A stretch of 64,000 bases of DNA from assembly GCA_025267735.1 (NCBI GenBank), contig CM046297.1, positions 28,856,011 to 28,920,010 of the forward strand. Reading direction: 5' to 3'. Below the pieces are notes generated by a model. It did no database searches. It saw only the letters and a program-made list of their open reading frames with translations, and had not been told where the DNA came from. A program made the position numbers and the translations under genes. Origin of the DNA: Mactra quadrangularis. Its lineage: Eukaryota; Mollusca; Bivalvia; Venerida; Mactridae. Positions 11,757-22,979 of the stretch are shown here, piece after piece. The first letter of the stretch is position 1; each line of letters begins with the position of its first letter.

Positions 11757-12728
11757 GGGCCGCCTTGATTTGCCAGGGCGGCTTACGAACCGGCGTAAAC
11801 CGATCGCCGATCGGCTCGCCCCGGTGTGAAATATGAATCAAGCGTTCCGGCTAACTAAATGCCACCAATAGCTACAGCTGTGATTGTGTTACAAATAATT
11901 AGCGAAAAAAATGATGAGTGATGACGAGGATGACGATAAATTACGGTCGCATTTCAAGCCGAGTGTGTAAAAAATCCATTTCAGTAGTCAAAAGTTTAAA
12001 TTCGCGTCTGGCGACTAAAATGTCAATCTCCGTAAACTGAGATCCTGTTCTACTCGCGTTGTCGTACTGGATCTCTACTTAGTCAATGCAAGGTCACGTC
12101 GAGATGAACTTTGTTTCGACCAATCAATGCGTAGCTTTCATCTAGACGAAAACACTCTATTAATCACATTTTGATTTCGTAATTTCTATTTTTAGACCAA
12201 AGTTTGCATGCAAAATTAACAGTGGTATTATTCACAGTCTGCGATTGGGTGGCTAATTTCAAATTGCGTGACGTAGACAATGTAAACAAGTTACGTATCA
12301 TAACAATTTCGTCATGAATATTATGATGAGAAAAGGTCACCTGAAAGTGACCTTCGTTTGGAAAAGGCCAGATCTAAATTAGCGAGTATGCGAGCGGTAA
12401 AATTTTAGATCGGGTTTTAATCAGATTGCTAAAATGTGTACTTGTAATATTACTCTTACACAAATGACGCGTAAGAGAGTTAAACACAAGATCAATTAGT
12501 ATTTTGTCCATAAACTTAGTAAAGTTTTATAATAATGGTTTCCCTTGTACCAATTTTAGCTATATTTGTCACACGCTCGCCGCTAGCCGCTCAATCGTAA
12601 CCGACTCATTTTGCGTGCGCTGGTTGGTTGACCCGGCTCAATCTCGGAGCAAATAAAGCGAATCGCCGATGCCCGTTTCGGAAACGGAGTACGCCGGTAT
12701 AAGCCGCCCGGGCAAATCAAGTCGGTCC
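11757..12728. mobile_element. 972-bp non-autonomous TIR element
   Basis: The ends are inverted repeats of about 40 bp. The left end reads GGGCCGCCTTGATTTGCC and the right end, in reverse complement, GGACCGACTTGATTTGCC; both continue with GGGCGGCTTA and CCGGCGTA. The trinucleotide AAT flanks both ends (11754-11756 and 12729-12731) as a possible target duplication. The interior is GC-richer than its surroundings and has no transposase. GGGCC termini with a 3-bp duplication are reminiscent of PIF/Harbinger, but AAT is not that group's usual TWA target, so the superfamily is left open. Confidence 0.75.
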
Positions 12729-12789
12729 AATGTTCTTATCTCCCAAAATTTATTACATTCAGTCTGAACCCAGAAGTGTGTACGTTATA

Positions 12790-12960
12790 TTATAAATTGT
12801 GATATATCTAAATCTAAATATATTAACTTATCATCCACGTATTGAGTTTCGGTCATGTGATCATACTGATGTCTGGGTAGAAAATTCATTTCTAGATGCA
12901 CAGTATCAAAGTGTACAGAATTTAAATTGGACATATTTTCTTTAGTAAACATCATAGAAG
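12790..12960 (+). other. Candidate 5' untranslated exon of copy 2, donor at 12961
   Basis: Copy-2 member of a block conserved before copies 2-6 (landmark GTTTCGGTCATGTGAT near 12846). It ends AG|GTATGCG at 12960/12961 and would splice to the acceptor at 17797, an intron of about 4.8 kb. The transcription start is not visible. Confidence 0.35.
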
Positions 12961-13239
12961 GTATGCGGTTTATTTTGTCTCATATCTATGTTCAGTTATA
13001 GTTTTCTTATTTTATGTACTAACTGGACGTTAACAATGTACAGTATCAGATTATTCACCGTCGTTGTCAGAGGTAGTGTTCTTTATTTCCGATAATTTGG
13101 TATTGACTCCATATAGCATTTAAACCAATCGGCAATTATGTTATGTTTCCTTAATACATATACATGCACACATGCATATAGTGACTATGAAGGACAAATG
13201 TGGATTGGTAGAAACTGGTAACGTCAAAAGACCAGGAAA

Positions 13240-13462
13240 AAAAATTTAACGTCGTATTCAAAACATATTTAGGTCATATATACGACAGCAGGCTCTTCCT
13301 ACTAAAGGTTGTCTGGACACTTTTCTATCACCAGTACTAAGTTACCTTACCACCAGGCCGACAATTCATGTTTAGGGCATGACCTACCGCGACCGGTCTC
13401 GAACCCACAATCTCCGGATTCGAAGTGAGACATGCTAACCACTACGCTACGGCCGCTGCTTT
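13240..13462 (-). mobile_element. tRNA-derived SINE (family S3), minus strand
   Basis: In reverse complement a tRNA-like head carries an A-box core (GTAGCGTAGTGGTTAGCA) and a B-box (GTGGGTTCGAGACC), followed by a unique body and an A-rich tail at the left. An 8-bp duplication CCAGGAAA lies at 13232-13239 and 13463-13470, and the homologous sites before other copies (for example near 41200) are uninterrupted. A 5'-truncated relative lies on the plus strand at 38028-38180. Confidence 0.8.
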
Positions 13463-13540
13463 CCAGGAAACTGAAAGATGGGTCGATCACTTTAATTATC
13501 CCTAAAACTTGTTATTACGAAGTAGAGTCAAACTGTAATT

Positions 13541-14780
13541 TAATGGATGATGTAAAATAGTCCATTCAATACAACTTTTGACCTGGACAAAATTGCAACA
13601 GAAAATATTTTAAACTGTGCGAAAGATCATCAATACAATAAGACACACAAAAGTTGCACTCAAAGTAACGAATGGAAAGAGATGAAAAATGAATTTAAAA
13701 TCATGCATTTTCTACTCATATTGAAATGCGCTGCAACGCATCCGTACTTCTGTCCCGTAGTGACTATAGCTGTGGGGTCACAAAAAAGTAATGGTTGCCG
13801 CTAGTATTTTGATTTTGACTTTACCTTCCGATGTGAATCTTTACATCTACTTTTAATTATTTTTATATGGCAGTAAAGTAATTGAAAATGCATTTTTGGT
13901 GACGACCTTGATATTTTAAAACGACAGAAGCGCGTTAGGACCAAAAATGATCATGCTTAGTGTAAAATTTCGTTGATTTTGTTTCACGATATTTGTGTTG
14001 TAGTGCTGAGTACGAAAATTCAACCCTCACTAAATTCATGTTATCTCTAAGAATTTGTTTTTGAAAAGCGAAATGACAACCAAGTTTAGCTTAATTCACT
14101 TGACATTTGTTTTGATTTAGGCAGCATGAGAATAGCATCACGTTATGTATTTAAGCTAAGTGGATGCAAAACAATTATCAGATCATTTGGCGTTGTAAAA
14201 TCAGTAATTTTGAAATTTTAAAACTCGTCAGAACTAACACGGAGTTACAAATGTCGTTCAGATATATAAAGATATTACAAGGGAAGCAGCCCCGTGTTTA
14301 GTAACTACTGTAGCTAACGTTACGGGTACGGGAACACTCAACCCGAAGACAACTCAACTCGTGCAATACTCAACTCAAAGTTGGAACAACTCAATCCGTT
14401 AGTAAGAGATTGTCTCGGGATGAGTTGAACGTTCAAGGTAACTGAACACACTGCAAACATTTTTACAAGTATAGAGCGATGCATCATTATGCTCAATTAT
14501 TCATCATGAATGGGTTACATTAACAAACTCTATTTGCACAAGTTTGTTACTAAAGCAGTCAGTACAACATCATGCTTTCAATCTAATAGCTTGTCTCAAA
14601 CATCATGTCACATAAGAAGAGTATACATACTTACCCAAATATGGCAGGGCAACAATGCCTTAATCCACGTGACTGGGGATGAGAGTATGTTATTGGACAT
14701 TTTCAGCCTGTAAAGACTAAATTACCGTCTGCCCCTGGTATGCTCAAAGTAATTTGGCGTAGCTGTCGACCTAACTGCAT
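13541..14780. repeat. Duplicated intron block, copy 2
   Basis: Homologous to 41270-42340 (copy 5) and in part to 49500-50100 (copy 6). Shared landmarks are GACAAAATTGCAA, GGCGCTGCAACGCATCC-like sequence and TGGGGTCAC. Copy 2 carries an extra stretch of about 175 bp with ACTCAAC-type short repeats at 14295-14465. No gene is seen. Confidence 0.6.
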
Positions 14781-14796
14781 ATCAAGTCGCTGCTCC

Positions 14797-14921
14797 TATA
14801 AAAGCACAGACTTGAGTGTTCTATCAGTTGTACAGTGTCAAGATCTATTTTAGCCACTGATAGTGAAGATGGCGACAGTGACGGTGATCAGAAGCAAACT
14901 TTAGGTTACAAAAGACAGAAG
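14797..14921 (+). promoter_or_regulatory. TATA promoter plus possible alternative first exon
   Basis: TATAAAAG at 14797-14804 sits about 3 kb upstream of copy 2. An exon starting about 30 bp later would end ACAGAAG|GTAATT, with GT at 14922, and could splice to the acceptor at 17797. The homologous block before copy 5 (42355-42465) reads TGTAAAAG in place of the TATA box and has lost the donor. An ATG at about 14870 opens only a short upstream frame. It may be an alternative promoter or that of a small independent transcript. Confidence 0.35.
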
Positions 14922-14929
14922 GTAATTTA

Positions 14930-17797
14930 GTACATTTTGTGACAAATTATACTGTAACAAAATTTCGTTTGTAAATACAGCAACAAAAGTAACAAATGAC
15001 ATTTATCGAATATTTATTTATATAATGCCACTTATTACATACGTGTACAATGCAGTATGCAGCATGAACTAAAATACACGTTTTGAATCATATGTGGACT
15101 CTTAAATTTGTTTTAATAACAGTTTTAGAAATCGATACACGAGAAGCTGATTACAGATATTCACACTTTTGGGTATTATTTTGGTACTCTTATCCCGATA
15201 CTAGACATTTTGTTCATCAATTTCATCAAATGATTAATTCATAATAATGATATTTGAACCATTGTTTAGATACACGTGTTCTTATATTTGAAAAAAAAAA
15301 CTTTTGATGGAATAAAAATCACTTTCTGACAATAAATAACCACATTTTACTCGAATATGTTATAAATAAACTGCCTGTAATCGACCGTCATATTACAAAG
15401 AAAAAATTGAAACAGCATAAGGCTGTTATAAAACATTATTGAAGGGACTGTATTATTGGCGTTTTGAACATAGCGAAATTCAATGCATGCGATCACCTCA
15501 AGAACTGTTATTTATTCTTATCCCATAAGATATTGCAAAATCGTTTCTTTCATAATTTTTGCATGTATATTTCTACGTGTTCGTTCGTATACTTTGCTGA
15601 ACGAAATTGTGCGAAAAATTTCATTTTTTTGTCTAAAAACAATAATGTCTTAATCAGCATAGTGCTGGATCAAGTACATAATAAATAACAATATCTATGA
15701 ATGTTTCTGCAACTACTTATTCATTTGATTTATGTATACGTTTAGTTTATGTGATGAAGACACACATTTCTAAATTTCTAGTAAGAAACTACGCCACAGA
15801 CTTTGAATGAAGCTTTTATATTTATGTTTTGTGACGTCATATCAAGCAATGAAAGCTAAAGCAAATATTTCCGTATATTGTCACATCAAAGTAACGAGGA
15901 CTGTTGAACAAATAATATCTATACAATTTGTGTATGACTCTATTTTTTAGCAAAATCAATTATAAAAAATGAAGATAAAATAATTTGTACGTTACAAAAT
16001 TTGACCAAAATGTGACGAATTTCTCTAAAATATCTTTGAAATACTCTAGGATCCCCCTTTGACCCCTAAAACTTCATTGATTATTCCTTTCTTTGATTAA
16101 CGCACATTGGACATAAACGTTTTGATAAGAATATATAAAATCACAGAATTTCAAAATTTAAATGTAAAATTAATGAATGCATGACATTGGCTCTAAAACA
16201 CTGATTTCGGAGTAAAGTCTTAAAATGAAAAATGCATATTTTTCTTTTTAAAGACGTGATTCGGTTTTAACAAATTATACATGCTACTGGGATACAAAAA
16301 TGTAATAATAACTTTTATAGCACATCAAACATGCGATATCTAAGTGGAGAAAAAATGTGGTAAAACTGTAAAAAATGATAAGTTTGGGGTGGCTATGTCA
16401 AATGCTCAAAAATGTTTTTATAATGTAAGTTGATATAAGTTTGTTTCAGCAAATATTATTAATTACATCACGATACATATTCAAAGCAATTTCTGAACGA
16501 AAGAAACTGTTCTGAAAATAGGCCTCAGAATCGGAGGTTAGATTTGTTTAAATATAAGTTGGACACCTGCCGTAGTCACTAAAAGTTGTTACCAATCCTG
16601 GTTTTTTAAATTGTATACAAAAATTTTGCTTTTGTTTAAATGTTGCATTTATAATGAATTTCAATAACAAGTTGTATTATACAATTGTTTTTATTAGAAT
16701 ATGGTAATAGAGAGTTACACAGGACAGTGATTCCAATAATTCGCATGTTTTGTTCAATTTCAACAGTTTCACCAAATAATGGACTTTCCCATTAATTTTT
16801 GAGCGCATGTTTTGGATACTACTATGACTATGAACTTTCACATTGTGCAATAATAAATTCTGTTGGAATTTTGTCTAGGTAAGCCTATTGTTCAGCTAAA
16901 TTAATTTATTTAAACCCGGAATAGTGCTGGCTAGCTATGCTCGTTAATGCATGTTAATAAACTTAAATCAAATAGCACATGTCACAAGTGTTCCAAAATG
17001 TAGAATCACTTATCGTTCTCATTTGTTTGAGACCATATAGATATTTTGTAAAAATATGTCTTTAATTTAATTCACACGATTAATCATAGCATAAATTACA
17101 CACTGCTCAACAAAAATTGACTATTTGGATAGTTACATAATATGTACAGCATATTTAAAATGTATGAGTAGTAAAGTAAAGATAGACAGTCTACTCTTTT
17201 TAAAAGCCTTTGATACGATTTTGGAAACGAATCTCTAGAGCCCTTATCATTTGTTTGAGTATAAATTACTTCAAAAATGTACTTACTACTTGATCAATCT
17301 GTAAATGTAAGCGTTTCCCTGAATTGTTCTTTGAATACATACGTTGCTGTAGTTCTATATCTTTGACTTTTCAAACCAAAAAATTTTTAATATAAATATT
17401 TTCAACGTTTGGGCCGAAAAAGCACTTCCCCCGGATTTTTGAGTGTTTTTTGTTTTAGATACTACTATGACTATGATCTTTCACATTGTACAAAAATTAT
17501 TCTGTCGCAATTTTGTCGAGGTTAGCCTATTTTTTCGCTAGATCAAATGGATTTAAAAAAATCTACTATAGGCGGCAATCTTAAATTTCAAACGAACAAT
17601 TTTGAACCATTTTTGTCAAGTGGTTTTATTTTTAAGTATACGATACTTTTATCGGATTTATAGAACCAACTCTTAATTTTAACAATCTTTAATTCAAACC
17701 ATTTGACTCAATAACATAATGTTCGTTTCAAGATTCGAATCAATAAAAAACTATGATTATCTCCCAGAGTCAGCTCATCCCTTAATTTATATTATAG
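14930..17797 (+). other. Intron-like DNA upstream of copy 2
   Basis: AT-rich and without supported coding sequence. The part from about 16430 matches 51080-52273 upstream of copy 6, and from about 17290 also 1-514. A partial internal duplication relates 16780-16880 to 17440-17525. It ends in the conserved acceptor ATTATAG at 17791-17797. Confidence 0.55.
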
Positions 17798-17809
17798 ACG
17801 TAATCTTCA

Positions 17810-18910
17810 ATGGCTGCAAGTAAACCTGACAAATTAGAAATTAATGCAGATACATCACTGGACCAATCAAACATTGTAACATCTAAATTTACTGCTGCTG
17901 ACAGGAAACAAGCTGAACCAAGTTCTACATTATCAGTTTACAATAGTTCTGGCGAGGCTTCAGTCCGTCTATCAGACAGTACTTCATCTGAACAACACAC
18001 ACCGCTAGATCCATCTACAATACCACCAACAACTAGTTTAGCTTTATTAAATATTCAACAGAGTTCTGATTCTGATGATACTCGATTCCAAGATGAATTT
18101 CGTTTCCATAAAGAAATTAATGTGAAGTATACAGCTGATGGCAAAGATTGTTATATAGTAGCAATGACTTTATTATCTGAAAATGAACTTGCTCTATGTG
18201 ATCTACACAACAAATCAGTAAAGGTGTTAAATATTGATAATGATGTTATATGCAGTACTCTCACATTTGGTACTTCACCATTACATATAACATCATTGCC
18301 GGGGGAAAAAGTGGCTGTCATTTTTGAAGATGAAAAGGCTATGCGAATTATTTCAAAGTGTAATGGTTCGATAAAAGTAGTCAAACTGATAAGATTGACT
18401 GGTAAACCTGTATCTGTTGAATGCTTAAAAGATGAACTATTTGTTTCGTTCAAAGAGCCCTTCAAATTTAACATATTAGGTTTGTCAGGTGGTATAAAAA
18501 GAACTATAATTCCAGAATCTGAATGTTTAGAATATATACAGCTCCCTAGATATATTGCTATCAATTTCACAGACACTACAAGTATTATCTATATATCTGA
18601 TTGGTCGAGTAACACAATTGTATCATTAGATCTAAATGGTACAATGTTAGCAATGTATAAAGATGATAGTCTAGTTAGACCATTCGATATTACTATTACA
18701 CCATTTGGTTCTATATATGTATGTAACAGCAATGCACATATCATATATAAAATGTCTGAAGATCTTACTGAAGGTGAAGTAATACTTGATGAACGAGATG
18801 GGTTAATCTTTCCATGTGCTATGTGTTTCTGTCCTGGTAGAAAGTATCTTTATATCAGTAGGAGAGTTACATCAGATTCTAACTTCATAAAACAATATAA
18901 GTACAACTAA
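17810..18910 (+). CDS. NHL-type beta-propeller protein, copy 2
   Basis: An intact 366-residue paralogue. Residues 1 to about 95 are Ser/Thr-rich and probably disordered (one DQSNIVTSKFTAADR unit). Residues of about 100-366 form six blades, recognisable at 120-142, 160-182, 204-226, 248-282, 293-316 and 337-364. Copy-specific residues sit at 132-133 (LH), 155-159 (TSPLH), 264-269 (WSSN), 291-292 (PF), 308-310 (NAH) and 332-336 (LIFPC), positions that also vary in the other copies. No enzymatic motif is seen, and the likely role is binding another macromolecule. The start follows the acceptor at 17797 and is shared by all paralogues. ATTAAA at 19040-19045 is a candidate poly(A) signal. Confidence 0.9.
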   Translation: MAASKPDKLEINADTSLDQSNIVTSKFTAADRKQAEPSSTLSVYNSSGEASVRLSDSTSSEQHTPLDPSTIPPTTSLALLNIQQSSDSDDTRFQDEFRFHKEINVKYTADGKDCYIVAMTLLSENELALCDLHNKSVKVLNIDNDVICSTLTFGTSPLHITSLPGEKVAVIFEDEKAMRIISKCNGSIKVVKLIRLTGKPVSVECLKDELFVSFKEPFKFNILGLSGGIKRTIIPESECLEYIQLPRYIAINFTDTTSIIYISDWSSNTIVSLDLNGTMLAMYKDDSLVRPFDITITPFGSIYVCNSNAHIIYKMSEDLTEGEVILDERDGLIFPCAMCFCPGRKYLYISRRVTSDSNFIKQYKYN

Positions 18911-20999
18911 ATACACAAAGCATAATCACAACCAGGTGTGTATATGGTAAACACATCTTATAAATCATTTTTGTATATAGAACATTTCATTTAATATTCA
19001 ATATAGCATACTTATGTTCATTTGAATCTTTATTGTTTTATTAAAACTATGTTGATCCAAAGGAAATAATATTGACCCTCTTGGTTAGAGTGTATCGTTT
19101 TGAACATATTTCCTTCAAATATTAATCCATTTTCTATAGCGTCCATACATTGCATAACGTCTTTATAATAGATCACAGTCGATAAACGAATGATAAGTAC
19201 CGAAAAAATAAGAAAAAATAACTAAGTAATAGAAGATATAACATATTAATGACGACAAAATGTTTGAAAAAATGACATATTAGCTTATGGTCTCAGCATT
19301 TCTCACCAATACTAAATAGTTGAACAAAACAATCATTTGACGTATTATCCTTTTTAACCAAATATGTACACCTTTGCAATAAAAATAGCCTTGAGTCAAA
19401 CAGATCTTGTGTTAACCACGTAATCTTAAAAAAAAAATGTGAGTCTTATTTCAAATAACAAAAAGTTTGTTTTTGTTTGAAATGAAAATATTGTACAAAT
19501 CTATAAATTATGAAGAATAATAATTATTGACAATTTTTGTACTAAAGGTGTGATCGTTTAGGCTTTCTGTTACCACCTGACAATACTATAATTATTTTTT
19601 TACCGTTTTAAACATTTTTTCCCTTTCAGGCTCCGCAAGTACCCGTACAAATTCTTGCTTAGCCGTACGGACTGTTACGTTTTTTTACCAGGGTTTACGA
19701 GAAGAGCCGTGGATACAAGTATCAGTTTCAAAGTCAAATCGTGAACAAATCGTTTCCGAGTATGGATTAAACTTAAATAATTTTATCTTCAAGCTAAGGT
19801 TCAGTACGGGTGTGTTGTGTTGTTTTGTGCCATGTGCGTATCGCCACCTTAATACGCAAGGCTTCCAACGACACACGGCTGTCTGCACGTACGGGTCCGC
19901 AACAAGCCACGATTTTATGGGACTGAGGCATTACTGAACAATCAATGGACGTATGATGTTAGTATTAATTGGGTTAACAAGACTAAAATACATTCTTACT
20001 TTGTGATAGCTTAACCTAAATGTAGGATAAGACAATTAAATAACTGTTTTCATAATGTTTTTTTTTTACTTTTATTATTATTTTTGTTCGGAATCATCAG
20101 GCCTGTGAACGTATTTTACCTAGTTTTTATAATCGGATTTGTTCACTACATTTATACACACATACAATTTTATTTGACAGTTAGCTTAATACTTAATGTA
20201 ACTTATTACGGGCATGTTGATTTATTGTTTTAACTGAAAACGGAATAATTATGCGGAATATGCAAGCTATAATGAACATTGCAAGACATTTGTTTTAAGT
20301 AAACTTGTTACTAATATTTGAATTATAATGTACGAACATATGCATGTTTGTATGTTGTGCTTGTGGTACATTTGACACTTTAGAATAGTATATTATTTGT
20401 TGAAGATATTTTGTAGTATTTCTGTTTATTCGTTTCATTGATATACACTGTTTAGTGTCACAACAACTAAACAGTTGTAGAGCGAACATTATCAAAGGCC
20501 TGATTCAATTTCCAGCCCCGGTGGTTATATCTGTTCATGATATTCAATATTAAGCATCGATATAAGATTTTGACTTCTTGTTTGATCAAATAGAAAATCG
20601 TCCCTAATTTAGCTTCCTAGGAATGCTAGATGGTTAGGGAGGACGCCGTACAATACTTACAACAGTGAAGGGAACGTTTTAAATCCCACAAAAGGAAACA
20701 AAACAAAAAAGAACAAAAGAGAGAAAATGACTTAGTTCTTAGAATAATTTATGATTTGATGTTTGATACTTAAGAAAATGTTATATTTGTTTTATTACTA
20801 ACGCTTTCTATTTGAATGCTGGTTTCTTATTTTCCATTTATTATTTTCATAGAGAGTACAAAATTGTGTAAGTAATGTTTTGTTTTCAGCCACACAAATA
20901 AAAATAATTATTAAAAAGATTATATGTTTTCCTTAGTTGTTATTCATATAACTAATATTTGCTTGCTTTTTTAAAGCAGAGTATTGCACTGCTGTAACT
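18911..20999. repeat. Duplicated 3' flank of copy 2, with local insertion
   Basis: It starts like the flanks of the other copies. At about 19620-19925 it departs from them: a GC-richer stretch of about 300 bp, containing an unrecognised 67-codon minus-strand frame, looks like an insertion. No gene is supported. A degenerate tRNA-like stretch lies near 20460-20560. Confidence 0.55.
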
Positions 21000-21255
21000 C
21001 TGTACATTGTGGGTAGCTTGAAGAAATTACTAGTTAGGGTCATCGTGTCGAACACGAGGCCAATATGACTGGTACCAAATCTGATCTTCAAAGAGTTTTT
21101 AAATGGTTTCCCCTATAGAGTAGACTTTGTTCTCACTTTGTGAAAGGGCCGGAAATTTATGCAACGACACGATAAATGATTCCATCAGGATACGGATCCC
21201 TGTAATGACTGGACCCACATGCAATATTGCATTAATAGAAAGGTCATTAGACCTG

Positions 21256-21520
21256 TTTGTTTGTTTGTTGGGTTTAACGCCGTGGCAACACATTGTATAG
21301 GTCATTAAACGGCGGTCATTCAACCTACTCACTCCTTCTGGAAAGGCTAAATGTCTGGATTTAGCTGTTAACCAACTATACTTTCGTCAGTGACTGACAA
21401 CTGCCCTACATAATTTAATAGCAATGGTAGGAGAAAGAATGGCAGTTGAAATTATTTTATATCATGGCTCCACGAAAGTATGCCCCGCCCGGAAATCGAA
21501 CCCACGACCCCTCGATCATA
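21256..21520 (-). mobile_element. tRNA-derived SINE (family S1), truncated head
   Basis: The body carries GTTTAACGCCGTGGC and GGCGGTCA; the reverse-complement head has a B-box (GTGGGTTCGATTTC). The A-box end is missing. The orthologous duplicate is at 45295-45561. The arrangement resembles tRNA-derived SINEs widespread in molluscs. Confidence 0.7.
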
Positions 21521-21605
21521 AAACCTTATATTACTTAATGAGTCCTTGTTTGACTTAATATAGAACGTACATAATACTCAATTCCAACATTTTTACTGCT
21601 GAGAT

Positions 21606-21672
21606 AACTTTTAGCGACGCAGTTGAAAGTCTCGCCTACCACCTAGAAGAACCGGGTTAGATTCATAGCAAT
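21606..21672 (+). mobile_element. tRNA-like SINE head
   Basis: Plus-strand A-box-like TAGCGACGCAGTTGA and a degenerate B-box (CCGGGTTAGATTC) in tRNA spacing. Related heads are at 37863-37923 and 45652-45712. There is no recognisable body. Confidence 0.45.
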
Positions 21673-21700
21673 AGTTTATAATTTCTATTTACTACTAAGC

Positions 21701-21880
21701 GCATAGTTTCGTCAGTGACTGACGAATGCCCTATATAATTAAGAATCATTGGTAGGAGGGAAAATGGCAATAGAAATAATTTTATGACCATGCACCATGA
21801 AAGTATGCCCCATCCGTGAATCGAACCCACGACCCCTCGATCAGAAGATATGCGTGCTACCAACTAAGCAAGCCGGGCGG
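21701..21880 (-). mobile_element. tRNA-derived SINE (family S1), 3'-truncated
   Basis: The reverse complement reads GCTTGCTTAGTTGGTAGCA (A-box) and GTGGGTTCGATTCACGG (B-box), a near-complete tRNA-like head, followed by part of the S1 body. Its duplicate is at 45741-45910. Confidence 0.7.
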
Positions 21881-22840
21881 CTTACGCAGTTATTATAAAA
21901 GAAGATCATTACAAGTTATTCAAAAAAGAACATTACAAATTACTAATACTACATTGAAAAAGATTGATATTGTAAGTATGTTTTTTTTTACAAATAATTA
22001 TCATGTGTGTAAGTAAAAATGAGTATACATGAAATATACCGAAAAATCCCAGAAAATAAAATGTCCAGAAATAAATACATGGTTATGACTAAAAAATAAG
22101 TGATAATGACTTAACACGAAGCTTTTATATTTACTTGACTAATTACAAACAAGTTTCGCCCGTACGGCCGTATCTACGGTATACTGTAATGAGAAATTGG
22201 TCACGAACCATAACTCTTATATGTCAACCTACAATACTAACAGGCGTGTTACCTCCCTTGTTGGTGCTACAAAAGTCACGTCTTAATACAACGTAACTAT
22301 GACAACACGAATGCTTTTATGCTTTTCAGATTTACACGATACCTACTCGAGGCAAAACCGACAAGGGTATACATGTACTATATGTTGCACGGTACTTCTC
22401 CAACGCCAGTTTATAAAATTTTGTAAACACCCTGAAAACCTACAAACGATTTTCTTACTCAAAAAAGAACAACGACTTGTCACTTAGCACGATGAAATGG
22501 AATAGTTTGCCAGCTGGTTTTTTTTGTACATACTGTGAAGTTCCGCAGAAGGAGCCATCAAGATAACGGTCTTAAAATAGGAACCTTTCTCTTCTTGTAT
22601 TAAAGAATTGGGAGTTAAAATCTTAAAAAAACGCGCGATTTTGCATAAGGCAAGGTAGTCTTTATTTCAGGCTCACGGCGTAGAACAGTTCCTCTTAGAA
22701 TTACTGCACATGCGGTCTCCGTAAACATATACTTAACAAAACTTTTAAGGACCCCAATTTCTGTATATTCTGTATATTGTTTTTCAACATAAAACTGTAT
22801 TTGCATATAGCTTTTTTTAAATGAATGTTATTTTATATTC

Positions 22841-22968
22841 ATTGTAATTCTGACATTTTGTAATAATTATAAATATTTATGCATATAATATATATATATA
22901 TATATATACATGTATATATATTATATGCATAAATATTTATAATTATTACAAAATGTCAGAATTACAAT
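22841..22968. repeat. 128-bp palindrome with (TA)n centre
   Basis: The left arm starts ATTGTAATTCTGACATTTTG at 22841 and is repeated in exact reverse complement ending at 22968. The arms are about 55 bp around an alternating TA core with a central ACATGT. Homologous positions in other copies (46850-46910, 39190-39225, 63960-64000) hold only the left-arm sequence, so the right arm is new here. Confidence 0.85.
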
Positions 22969-22979
22969 ATAAATTTCCA

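Larger units (their letters stand above)
21000..22900. repeat. Segmental duplication block D, copy 2 unit
   Basis: Closely similar over nearly its full length to 45000-46900. More distant or interrupted versions lie at 38200-39230 and at 55500-56054 plus 59071-59417. Landmarks are AAACAAGTTTCGCCC, TTTACACGATACC and ACATACTGTGAAGTTCCGCA. It holds the SINEs listed separately and no gene. Confidence 0.8.

Noticed and set aside
19685..19888. 67-codon minus-strand frame with several Cys and Trp residues
   Set aside because: It lies in an apparent insertion, lacks a recognisable domain and starts at GTG.
21701..21880. Functional tRNA gene
   Set aside because: The tRNA-like heads lack full cloverleaf pairing and are followed by a shared SINE body; several copies have the same structure.
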